Below, piece after piece: positions 7,774-15,825 of a stretch of DNA of 36,758 bases; the first letter of the stretch is position 1, and each line of letters opens with the position of its first letter. Made by a program: the position numbers and the translations under genes. The notes beneath the pieces were generated by a model that worked only from the letters and a program-made list of their open reading frames with translations, was not told the DNA's origin and searched no databases. Source of the stretch: Candidatus Microgenomatus auricola (GTDB lineage: Bacteria > Patescibacteriota > Patescibacteriia > SBBC01); contig SBBC01000013.1 of NCBI GenBank assembly GCA_005239865.1, positions 1-36,758 of the forward strand, read 5' to 3'.

Positions 7774-9306
7774 ATGGCGACGCTTTACCGTAAATACCGG
7801 CCGCAACGGTTCAGTGAGTTGGTCGGGCAGGAGCACGTCCGGACGACGTTAACGTCGGAACTGGCCAGCGGAAAAATCACCCACGCCTATCTGTTTGTTG
7901 GTCCGCGCGGAATCGGGAAGACCACGACTGCCCGGTTATTGGCGAAAGCTCTTAATTGCTCAAACCGGAAAGGCGCCGAGCCGTGCAACCGTTGCACCTC
8001 GTGCACCGCCATGCAGCAAGGGCGGTCTCTGGACTTGGTGGAAATTGACGCCGCCTCGCATACCCAGGTTGACCACGTGCGCGAGAACATCCTGCCAGCC
8101 GCCCGGACGGCACCGGCGCTCGGGCAGTACAAGGTTTTTATCATTGACGAAGTCCACATGCTCTCGGCCTCGGCCTTCAGCGCCCTCTTGAAGATGCTGG
8201 AGGAACCGCCGGCCCACGTGGTCTTCATCCTGGCGACGACCGAGCCCCACCGCGTTCCCGAAACCATCGTGTCGCGTTGTCAACGCTTCGATTTCCACCG
8301 GATTGCGCCGACGGACATCGTCCATCGGTTGACGACGCTCGTCAGCCAGGAGAAGCTGCGCGCTGAAACGTTAGTGCTCGAACGGATTGCGCGATTGGCG
8401 CAAGGCTCGCTGCGTGACGCGGAAGGCATGCTCGGGCAACTGATCGGACTCGGAGAATCAACCTTGACGCACGAACTCGCTGATTTGGTGCTGCCGCGCT
8501 CAAACGTGACCACCGCTTTTGAGCTGATCGCTACGATTCTGGCGAAAGACGCGGTCAAAGGCATCGAACTCGTCCAGCGACTCGTTGACGACGGGATGCA
8601 TCTCGGGCATTTTCTCCACGAGTGCGTTGAGACGTCCCGGCTGCTGTTGCTGGCTAAGATTGGATCAACCGAAGGGTTGGCGGCTTTAGCCCCGGCTGAA
8701 CGGAAAACCGCCGAACAGTTGACGGAGCGTGGAACGACGCTGGATTTTCGTCTGATGCTCGAGGCCTTTCTGCGACGTGAACGGGAGGAGCGTTCGGTCA
8801 GCATTCCCCAACTGCCGCTGGAGCTGGCGATCGTCGAATTGACTGCCGCAACGGTTGTCGGATCGTTTCCGCCGATGCCGCCAGCGCGTCCGGCACGCCC
8901 CCAGAAGCCGAAAACTTCCGCCTGGCGCACCACCAGCAAAGGATCGGGCCAGGGTCTGGCCGAATGGCCAAAGGTGCTGGAGTTGGTGCGACAGTCGAAT
9001 CCATCGGTCGCGGTACTCTTGAAATCAGCCACGCCGCATGGTATAGTCAACGATGTCTTTCGGTTGTCGTTTCCCTTCCCGTTTCATTGCGAACGGGTGC
9101 TTGAAGTTAAAAACCGGAGGGTAGTTGAATCCTCGCTCGGTGTGGTGTTTGGTCGTCAGCTGCGAATTGAGGCGGTCTTGAATGAACCGTCGCCGGACGC
9201 GCAACGTCGCCCAGCTGGTCGGTCTGCGCTTCCGGATGAGGTGTGGCAACAAGCCTTGACGGCCTTCGGCGGTGAATCCACCGAAGGCAGAGAAAGCGTC
9301 TCCTAG
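7774..9306 (+). CDS. dnaX: DNA polymerase III subunit gamma/tau
   Basis: YRKYRPQRFSELVGQEHV, Walker A GPRGIGKTTTARLLAKALNC, Cys4 zinc module CNRCTSCTAM, IIDEVHMLSASAFSALLKMLEEPP, ATTEPHRVPETIVSRCQRF. Confidence 0.95.
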   Translation: MATLYRKYRPQRFSELVGQEHVRTTLTSELASGKITHAYLFVGPRGIGKTTTARLLAKALNCSNRKGAEPCNRCTSCTAMQQGRSLDLVEIDAASHTQVDHVRENILPAARTAPALGQYKVFIIDEVHMLSASAFSALLKMLEEPPAHVVFILATTEPHRVPETIVSRCQRFDFHRIAPTDIVHRLTTLVSQEKLRAETLVLERIARLAQGSLRDAEGMLGQLIGLGESTLTHELADLVLPRSNVTTAFELIATILAKDAVKGIELVQRLVDDGMHLGHFLHECVETSRLLLLAKIGSTEGLAALAPAERKTAEQLTERGTTLDFRLMLEAFLRREREERSVSIPQLPLELAIVELTAATVVGSFPPMPPARPARPQKPKTSAWRTTSKGSGQGLAEWPKVLELVRQSNPSVAVLLKSATPHGIVNDVFRLSFPFPFHCERVLEVKNRRVVESSLGVVFGRQLRIEAVLNEPSPDAQRRPAGRSALPDEVWQQALTAFGGESTEGRESVS

Positions 9307-9374
9307 GATGAGACGGGAACGCCGAGAAAATCGAGTTTCTTCAAAGGACTTATGATTCCGGGATCGTCTAATGG

Positions 9375-9403
9375 CCCCGCACCGGGCTTCGCTCGGTACG
9401 GGG
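9375..9403 (+). repeat. GC-rich hairpin A in outer tRNA D-loop
   Basis: CCCCGCACCGGGC-TTC-GCTCGGTACGGGG, 13 paired positions with one C/A mismatch, between TAATGG and (CAGG)TAG of the D-loop. Confidence 0.75.
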
Positions 9404-9416
9404 CAGGTAGGACGCC

Positions 9417-9445
9417 CCCCCCGCACCACCCTTGGGTGCGGGGGG
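9417..9445 (+). repeat. GC-rich hairpin B near the 5' side of the outer anticodon arm
   Basis: CCCCCCGCACC (9417-9427) / GGTGCGGGGGG (9435-9445), 11 bp perfect. Confidence 0.8.
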
Positions 9446-9503
9446 CCCGCTTCGCCTGGCGCCAAGAAACTTTTTACCTAACCGTCAGGCTTGGCCGCGT
9501 TGT

Positions 9504-9574
9504 TCCGGGATCGTCTAATGGTAGGACGCCAGGTTCTGGCCCTGGTAATCTAGGTTCGAATCCTGGTCCCGGAG
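9504..9574 (+). tRNA. tRNA-Gln (anticodon CUG), CCA not encoded
   Basis: Full cloverleaf by hand. Acceptor TCCGGGA/TCCCGGA, D stem GTC/GAC, anticodon arm CCAGG-TTCTGGC-CCTGG, T arm CTAGG-TTCGAAT-CCTGG, discriminator G, followed by CAAC. Confidence 0.95.
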
Positions 9575-9664
9575 CAACGCGGCTCAAGTCTAGGGCATGA
9601 TTACCAATTCCGAAAAAGCGAAGCAGGCGGGGCGGGCTGGCCCTGGTAATCGGGGTTCGCTTGT

Positions 9665-9706
9665 CCAGCACCCGACTCCGAGCCCATCGAGGAGGAGTGG
9701 TGCTGG
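9665..9706 (+). repeat. hairpin C inserted in outer tRNA T-loop
   Basis: CCAGCAC (9665-9671) / GTGCTGG (9700-9706) with an inner ACTCC/GGAGT helix, between TTCG and AGT of the T-loop. Confidence 0.7.
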
Positions 9707-9821
9707 GAGTCCCTGTCCCGGAGCCACAAGATCTTTGGCATTTTTTGGGATGGGCAGTCAAGCTGGGGTGGATCGGGATGGAACTTCATTCGGTCAAGCT
9801 GACCTTGACTGAACGTCGCGT

Positions 9822-10586
9822 ATGTATTTGTTGACGCGGCTGGTACCTTTACTGACAGCCATCATCCTAATGGTTGGAGGCGAGTTTGCGCTGGCTCAGC
9901 CGAGGTACTTCATTCACGTCTTCATCACTATGACGCTCCTCATCCTGGGTGCCGGTTTGTTCGTGCTTCGTCGAAGCTCGCGAAGCGAAAAAATTATCTT
10001 AACGGTTTCGCCGATGGTGTTTCTGGCTGGCAGTGCGTTTGTGATGTTTTTTTTATCGCCGTCGTGGCTGATTCACCCGGCGCTGGTGATTGTCGGTTTG
10101 AGCGGCTGGATCTACTTCGAAGAGCTCTATCGCTACGCCTTTGAGCCGGAACGGTACCATCAACATGCGATTGAGCACCTGACGAGCTACTTTGGCATCA
10201 TCGCTTTGGCTGGCAGCATGGCTGGGATTTTTGCCCTCCGTATTTTTCTGGATGTGCGTTTGATCTATCTTCTCCCCATTACCATGGTCGTCGCCACGCT
10301 GATCAGCGGTAGCATTTTCTCCGTCCTGCCTTTGTCGCGGGTCTCGCTGATTTCATCGGCGGTGGTCTTCGGTCTCCTGGCGACCGAAATGACCTGGGCC
10401 GTTCATTTCTTACCAACCCACTACTGGGTGGACAGTTTGATTGTGACGATCCCTTTTTACGTCGCCCTGCACCTGGTTCGTCATGAGCTCAACGGGACGT
10501 TGAACCGCGAGCTCATTCAACGCTATGCTGCCATTGGTGTGGTCGGATTGAGCGTCGTGCTGTTGACGGCACAATGGGTGGTGTGA
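9822..10586 (+). CDS. polytopic membrane protein, hypothetical
   Basis: 254 aa with several strongly hydrophobic segments. Ends 2 nt before the next gene. Confidence 0.75.
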   Translation: MYLLTRLVPLLTAIILMVGGEFALAQPRYFIHVFITMTLLILGAGLFVLRRSSRSEKIILTVSPMVFLAGSAFVMFFLSPSWLIHPALVIVGLSGWIYFEELYRYAFEPERYHQHAIEHLTSYFGIIALAGSMAGIFALRIFLDVRLIYLLPITMVVATLISGSIFSVLPLSRVSLISSAVVFGLLATEMTWAVHFLPTHYWVDSLIVTIPFYVALHLVRHELNGTLNRELIQRYAAIGVVGLSVVLLTAQWVV

Positions 10587-10587
10587 G

Positions 10588-11817
10588 ATGAAGCCGCGCC
10601 CGACCCCCACCTCCCCGAAACAGCAAACTCTCGGCCGTGAGCTCGAGGAGCTGTATCGAGTAGCGCCGACGATCACACGTCCGCAGCACCTCTCGGCCTC
10701 CGCGATCGTGGCGTTGGTGGCCGGCGTCATCGTCGTCACCCTGTCCGCGTTCGTTGGGCTACGCGGGCTGGCCGAGCGCTTCCCCGACATCAGGATTTTG
10801 CAATATTTTCGATCCGAAATTCTCCCGGGCGAACGGATCGTTATCCGTGAGGAGCGCCAAAACGCGAATACGACCAACATCGACATCGAGCGGGTCAAAC
10901 GGTCATTGGGCGTGCTTCTCAAACCATCACCGAGCGGTCCGTCGACACCAGACGATCGCCTCGGATTGGTGGTGTTTCTCTCCAATGACGGGGTTGGCCT
11001 GACGCTCAAGGCGAATCTCCCGAAAAAACCCGCGGCGGTCATTGGTCAAGCCAGCGGCGAACGGGTAAAGATTCTGAAGCAAACGGCTGATTCGGCCACA
11101 CCGCTTTCGCTCTTTAAAGTCGATGGCCAGACCGTCTCCATGTCGTTTGCCGATCTCGAACGTCTCGTTCCCGGAGACGAGGTGGTGGTGGTTCGCCATG
11201 ATCCGTTCAATGGCGGATTAGGGGTGTTGCACGTCCGGATTGCCTCGACGCGCGACCGCCTCTTGGCCGGTTCGTCACTTTCGGCGTTGCTCGAATCGTC
11301 CGAGGTGCTGACCAGGCGGATCCGACTTGATCGGACGCTTGATCCGACCTGGGACGGCGCGGCTGTGATTGATCGTGACGCCAGATTGATCGGAATCGTG
11401 GATGCCTCAAGCACCCGTGGTGGACAGGCCACGGTCGTGCCGATTGAGCCGCTCCGGAACCAATTGAGTGGGTTTACGCGTCACGGAGAGATTCGACGCC
11501 CCCTGCTCGGGGTCAGCTACCTCGACCTGGCCTTCGCCGCCCCGCTTCCAGACCGGCCGTCGAAGGGCGCCTATCTTATGGCGGGAGAGCAAGGCAAGCC
11601 GCCAGCGGTTCTGCCTCGTTCGCCAGCGGCGGTGGCCGGATTGCGGCCGGAAGATGTCATCACCGGGGTCGAAGACGTCGTCGTGACTGACGCTCGCTCA
11701 CTGTCCGAGTTGCTGTTGTCGTACGATCCCGGTTCGAAGCTCGTGGTTCACATCCTTCGCAACCGTTCGCCATTGGATATCACGGTGACGCTCGGCGAGG
11801 CAACCGCTGGTAGTTAA
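10588..11817 (+). CDS. HtrA/DegP-like membrane-anchored PDZ protein, protease domain apparently degenerate
   Basis: N-terminal TM segment, trypsin-like beta pattern ending WDGAAVIDRDARLIGIVDASS where GNSGGPL would be expected, and a C-terminal PDZ (GAYLMAGEQGKPPAVLPRSPAAVAGLRPEDVITGVEDVVV). Confidence 0.65.
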   Translation: MKPRPTPTSPKQQTLGRELEELYRVAPTITRPQHLSASAIVALVAGVIVVTLSAFVGLRGLAERFPDIRILQYFRSEILPGERIVIREERQNANTTNIDIERVKRSLGVLLKPSPSGPSTPDDRLGLVVFLSNDGVGLTLKANLPKKPAAVIGQASGERVKILKQTADSATPLSLFKVDGQTVSMSFADLERLVPGDEVVVVRHDPFNGGLGVLHVRIASTRDRLLAGSSLSALLESSEVLTRRIRLDRTLDPTWDGAAVIDRDARLIGIVDASSTRGGQATVVPIEPLRNQLSGFTRHGEIRRPLLGVSYLDLAFAAPLPDRPSKGAYLMAGEQGKPPAVLPRSPAAVAGLRPEDVITGVEDVVVTDARSLSELLLSYDPGSKLVVHILRNRSPLDITVTLGEATAGS

Positions 11818-14585
11818 TGTTCATGACCAAACTTTTTTTTATCACGGTGGTGGTCGGCGCGAGCGGGCTATTCGGGTTGACTGTTCGGGCGGAAACAATG
11901 CCGGGTGAACTGATTGTGACCTTTCGCGAGCCGACGTCCGGAATTTTTCGCCAGGGTTCAGCGACGCGGGTACTCGGCCTCAAGGGAAGAGAAAAACTTC
12001 AACCGCTTTCTGGCCAGACTTTTTTGGTTCGGACTGAATCGGAGAACGTCGTTGACCTAGCGCAACGGCTTCGGCGTAACGTCCGCGTCGAACAGGTCCA
12101 GCCAAACTACGTCTACCACGCCTTGTTTGTACCGAATGACCCATCGTATCGCTACCAGTGGAATTTCGAGACGGTCAGGGCGCCAGCTGGCTGGGATTTT
12201 GACGCGACTGCGCCGTTGTATGGAGGCGACGCGAGCATTTTGGTCGCGGTGCTCGACACCGGTGCCGCCTATGAGGATTTTGGTGATTTTAAAAAAGCAC
12301 CGGATTTCGCAGGCACGACTTTCGTGGCCGGCCAGGACTTCGTCAACAATGACACCCATCCGAATGACGATAATGGACACGGTACGCACGTAACCATGAC
12401 GATTGCCGAGTCGACCAACAACGGGCTGGCGGCCGCTGGTCTGGCCTTTGCGAGTTCGATCATGCCCATCAAGGTGCTCGACGGCAGCGGCCTCGGATCA
12501 ACCGCCACCATTGCCGCCGGCGTCGACTTCGCCCGGCTGAACGGGGCGAAGGTCATAAACTTGAGCTTGGGCGGCACGAACGACGACCCGCTGCTCCACC
12601 AGTCCATCCAAAATGCCGTCAACGCTGGCATTGTCGTGGTGGCTGCCACCGGGAACGATGGTGCGGGTTCGGTCTACTACCCAGCGCGGTACGATGAGGT
12701 CATTGCCGTTGGCGCCACGCGATACGACAATCTCGTAACCACGTATTCAAACTTTGGAACCGGAATCGACCTGGTTGCGCCGGGCGGGGATCTTGATGTT
12801 GACCAGAACGGCGATGGCCAACCGGACGGAATCGTCCAACAGACCTGTGAAACGAAGGCCTGCGCAACGTTTAACGATTTCTTTTATGAAGGCACGTCGC
12901 AAGCCGCTCCCCACGTGTCGGCCACCGCCTCACTCCTGCTGGCGGCCGGTGTACAGGGCGCGAATGTAAAAACTGTGTTGGAAGGGTCAGCCAAAGATCT
13001 TGGCGCCGGTGGCTACGATTCGACCTATGGCTATGGACTGCTCGACATTAGCGCGGCCTTGACACTCGGACTCAACGATAAAAACCCGCCCACCGGATCA
13101 ATCACGATCAACAACGGATCGCCCTATACCAACGTCGCCACCGTCACGATCAACGTGAAGGCAAGTGATCCGGAAGGAACGGGGATTTTAATGTCATTTT
13201 CCAACGACGGAATATCGTATTCTGCATGGCAAACGTTGGCGGCCACGAAAAGCGCTTGGGACCTAACCACGTTCGGCGGCTCATCGTTGGAGGGTCCCCG
13301 GACGGTCTACGCCAGATTCAAGGACGCCGCTGGTAACGCCTCGTCAGCGGTTAGCGCCCAAGTCACACTTGATCAAACACCGCCCCCCGCACCGACCCTC
13401 GACGTCCACGCGCCACCGCCGAATGATCAGGTCAAACTTCTTTCCGGGGTAGCCACCTCGGTCAAGGACTTAGTCGCCGCATGGAATGAGCCGAGCGATA
13501 ACTTGAGCGGCATTGCCGGTTATCGCCTTGATTTCACGCCGCAATCCGAGCCGGATTTCTCCGTCATCCCGGTGACTACCGAACGAACCTACGCCGCCGC
13601 GACACAGTCCTCTTCACGCGTCCTTTACCTTCATGTGGTGGCCGTTGATCAAGCTGGTAATGTTTCAGCCACCCGGACGTTCACCTATGTCTATCAGTTG
13701 CTCCGGGTGGTGGCCGGAACGCGATCGCAAGGCGCCGTGGTTTCTTTCTATACACCAACCGGTTCGCTGAAGACAAAACTCCAACCGTTAGGGAAAGCCT
13801 CACTCGCCGGGGTCCGCGTCGCGGTCATGACGTACGAACTCGGCCGGCCGGATGCCCTCCTCGTTGGTTCTGGTTCCGGCCAGACGATCGTGAAAGTGGT
13901 TTCGGCCGATGGCCAGGAACTCTCCGCCTTCAAGCCCTATGGCGCTAGAGCGCGTCATGGAGTCAATGTCGCGGCTGGCGATTTTCAAGGCGACGGTCGA
14001 TCCGAGATCGCCGTCGCGCCGCAATCCGGTGCCCTTCCGATTCGGATATTTACGAACACGGGAGAGTTCATCCGCGAGTTTTTCCCCTTCGGGAAAAAGT
14101 ACAGCGGTGGTGTTTCTGTCTCAACCGGCGACGTTGATGGCGATAGCACTCAAGAACTGATTGTCAGTCAAATGGTGGACAAGCCCCTAGTTAGGATTTT
14201 CAGCGCCGGCGGTCAACGGCTTAAAGAATTCCGGGCCTTTCCAAAAGGAAAAAACTTCGGTATCCACGTCGCCAGTGGCGACGTGGATGGAGATGGGCGA
14301 GACGAGATTGTCGCCTCACCCGTGGCGGGCAGTTCGCAGGTTGTGATTCTCATGGCGAACGGGAAAAGGGTTAGCACCTTGACGGCCTTCAGTAAAAAGT
14401 ACCGCGGCGGAATTAATGTCAGCACCGGCGACGTCGACGGCGACGGCCGTGACGAGGTCATGACCGTACCAGTCGAAGGATATCCGAAGGTGCAGCTCTT
14501 TACTGGCCAGGGAAAATTTCAAAAAAGTTTCTACGCCATCGGCAAGAGTTTTCGCGGCGGCGTGCAATTGACGACGATTCGATGA
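11817..14585 (+). CDS. secreted S8 (subtilisin-like) serine protease with C-terminal FG-GAP/VCBS-like repeats
   Basis: Signal-like N-terminus; catalytic blocks VAVLDTG, NGHGTHV and GTSQAAPHVSA; C-terminal repeats of (S/A)TGDVDGDGRDE(I/V). Confidence 0.9.
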   Translation: MFMTKLFFITVVVGASGLFGLTVRAETMPGELIVTFREPTSGIFRQGSATRVLGLKGREKLQPLSGQTFLVRTESENVVDLAQRLRRNVRVEQVQPNYVYHALFVPNDPSYRYQWNFETVRAPAGWDFDATAPLYGGDASILVAVLDTGAAYEDFGDFKKAPDFAGTTFVAGQDFVNNDTHPNDDNGHGTHVTMTIAESTNNGLAAAGLAFASSIMPIKVLDGSGLGSTATIAAGVDFARLNGAKVINLSLGGTNDDPLLHQSIQNAVNAGIVVVAATGNDGAGSVYYPARYDEVIAVGATRYDNLVTTYSNFGTGIDLVAPGGDLDVDQNGDGQPDGIVQQTCETKACATFNDFFYEGTSQAAPHVSATASLLLAAGVQGANVKTVLEGSAKDLGAGGYDSTYGYGLLDISAALTLGLNDKNPPTGSITINNGSPYTNVATVTINVKASDPEGTGILMSFSNDGISYSAWQTLAATKSAWDLTTFGGSSLEGPRTVYARFKDAAGNASSAVSAQVTLDQTPPPAPTLDVHAPPPNDQVKLLSGVATSVKDLVAAWNEPSDNLSGIAGYRLDFTPQSEPDFSVIPVTTERTYAAATQSSSRVLYLHVVAVDQAGNVSATRTFTYVYQLLRVVAGTRSQGAVVSFYTPTGSLKTKLQPLGKASLAGVRVAVMTYELGRPDALLVGSGSGQTIVKVVSADGQELSAFKPYGARARHGVNVAAGDFQGDGRSEIAVAPQSGALPIRIFTNTGEFIREFFPFGKKYSGGVSVSTGDVDGDSTQELIVSQMVDKPLVRIFSAGGQRLKEFRAFPKGKNFGIHVASGDVDGDGRDEIVASPVAGSSQVVILMANGKRVSTLTAFSKKYRGGINVSTGDVDGDGRDEVMTVPVEGYPKVQLFTGQGKFQKSFYAIGKSFRGGVQLTTIR

Positions 14586-15028
14586 AGGAGTTTCTCGACG
14601 GCCTGTTGACCGCTGTTCGCTCGCCGCGGGCGGCATCGCAACTGCCGGTGATGCGCCAGTTCGTGAAATTTTCGCTAGTCGGAACCATAAACACTCTTGT
14701 CAGCACCGCCGTCTACACGCTCGCCACCCGACCATTCGGGCTCGATCCGTTGATCGGTAATGCTTTAGCCTTCGTCGTCGCAGTGACGGTCAGCTTTTTC
14801 TTGAACAAATTCTGGACCTTTGGCAACTGGGAGCGACGGTACGCTCGGCAATATTCGCGTTTCTTCACGATCAGCGGCGTCGGATTCTTGACCTCGGAAT
14901 TGGTCATCATCCTTTTGCACAAAATCGGCGGTTTGCACGACTTTATCGCTTTTTTCTTCGCCATCGCGATTGGGCTGCTCTGGAATTTTAATGCTAACCG
15001 TTCGTGGACTTTCCCCTGGCGAACCTAG
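14582..15028 (+). CDS. GtrA-family membrane protein
   Basis: VMRQFVKFSLVGTINTLVSTAVYTL...FFLNKFWTFG...LLWNFNANRSWTF. Confidence 0.85.
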   Translation: MKEFLDGLLTAVRSPRAASQLPVMRQFVKFSLVGTINTLVSTAVYTLATRPFGLDPLIGNALAFVVAVTVSFFLNKFWTFGNWERRYARQYSRFFTISGVGFLTSELVIILLHKIGGLHDFIAFFFAIAIGLLWNFNANRSWTFPWRT

Positions 15029-15057
15029 TTGCGTCGGGAGCGTCCATCTCGTATACT
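15029..15057 (+). promoter_or_regulatory. sigma70-type promoter
   Basis: TTGCGT (15029-15034), 17 nt, TATACT (15052-15057). ATG at 15064 lies about at the expected +1. Confidence 0.5.
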
Positions 15058-15063
15058 GCAGTC

Positions 15064-15825
15064 ATGGCGTTCTCTGCTCGCGGTGGGACAACGAAACGTA
15101 CGCCGGAGCTATCGATCGTTTTACCAGCGCATAACGAAGCGCGACGCATTACCCCGACCCTCAAAGCGTACGCCGACTATGTCGGCGACCGCGGCCAGAT
15201 TATCGTCGTCGTGAATGGTTGCACAGACGACACCTTGGCGGTCGTCCAACAACTTCAGCTAGATTACCCCCGGCGCATTGTGGTCGTGAATATCCCCGAG
15301 GCGATCGGAAAGGGCGGCGCGATCCGCACGGGGTTCGCAAACGCCCGTGGCCAGGTCATCGGGTTCGTCGATGCTGACGGCGCGACAACAGTCAAAGATT
15401 TCGATCGTCTGCGCCGGGCGCTCGACGGTCACGACGGGGTGATTGCCTCACGCTGGATGCTGGGATCACGCGTCTACAACCGGACCTCGGTCCTCCGCCG
15501 AATCGCGAGCAAGGCCTTTGTCCTCTTGACTCGAATCCTGTTTGGCTTACCGTACCACGACACGCAGTGTGGCGCCAAACTGTTTACGGCCAAGCTCGTG
15601 ACAACTGTCCAGCCGCACCTGCGGCATCGTGACATGACCTTCGACGTCGAGCTCCTGGTACTCGCCAGACGGTTCGGATTCGACGTCATCGAGCAGCCGA
15701 CGGTCTGGACCGATTATGCCAGCGCGACATTTACCTCGCCGACCGGCTTCATTCGCGCCAGTCTAGCGATGTTGCTTTCCCTCTTGAAACTCAAACTACG
15801 AATAATGCGTACACCAGTGGTATGA
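15064..15825 (+). CDS. family 2 glycosyltransferase (dolichyl-phosphate glucose synthase-like)
   Basis: ELSIVLPAHNEARRITPTLKAY, VVNGCTDDT, GKGGAIRTGFANARGQVIGFVDADGAT. Confidence 0.9.
   Translation: MAFSARGGTTKRTPELSIVLPAHNEARRITPTLKAYADYVGDRGQIIVVVNGCTDDTLAVVQQLQLDYPRRIVVVNIPEAIGKGGAIRTGFANARGQVIGFVDADGATTVKDFDRLRRALDGHDGVIASRWMLGSRVYNRTSVLRRIASKAFVLLTRILFGLPYHDTQCGAKLFTAKLVTTVQPHLRHRDMTFDVELLVLARRFGFDVIEQPTVWTDYASATFTSPTGFIRASLAMLLSLLKLKLRIMRTPVV

Larger units (their letters stand above)
9357..9726 (+). other. outer, interrupted tRNA-Gln-like sequence enclosing an intact tRNA-Gln; hairpins inserted in D-loop and T-loop
   Basis: The 5' half TCCGGGATCGTCTAATGG (9357-9374) is identical to the intact tRNA. 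It is followed by a 29-nt hairpin, then CAGG-TAGGACGCC and a second hairpin. The 3' half CTGGCCCTGGTAATC (9637-9651) is identical to the intact tRNA. It is followed by GGGG-TTCG-[48 nt with hairpin]-AGT-CCCTG-TCCCGGA-G-CCA (ends 9726). Confidence 0.7.

Noticed and set aside
8280-9050. 256-aa antisense ORF inside dnaX, and similar long shadow ORFs (e.g. 10410-11042, 24237-24797, 33490-34110)
   Set aside because: Low-complexity Arg/Ser/Pro-rich translations opposite well-supported genes; typical antisense shadows.
7774-9306. Programmed -1 frameshift in dnaX
   Set aside because: No A6G-type slippery heptamer with downstream stem was noticed; the ORF continues as one frame.
9352-9600. 82-aa ORF on + strand (and ORFs 9474-9761, 9601-9789 on -)
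   Set aside because: They translate across the tRNA and the tRNA-like inserts; no coding signature. The DNA here is explained by RNA structure.
9357-9726. Prophage/island att-site explanation for the repeated tRNA pieces
   Set aside because: Only about 370 nt are involved, no integrase or cargo lies between the copies, and a 5' half is duplicated as well as a 3' half. Cannot be fully excluded as a relic.
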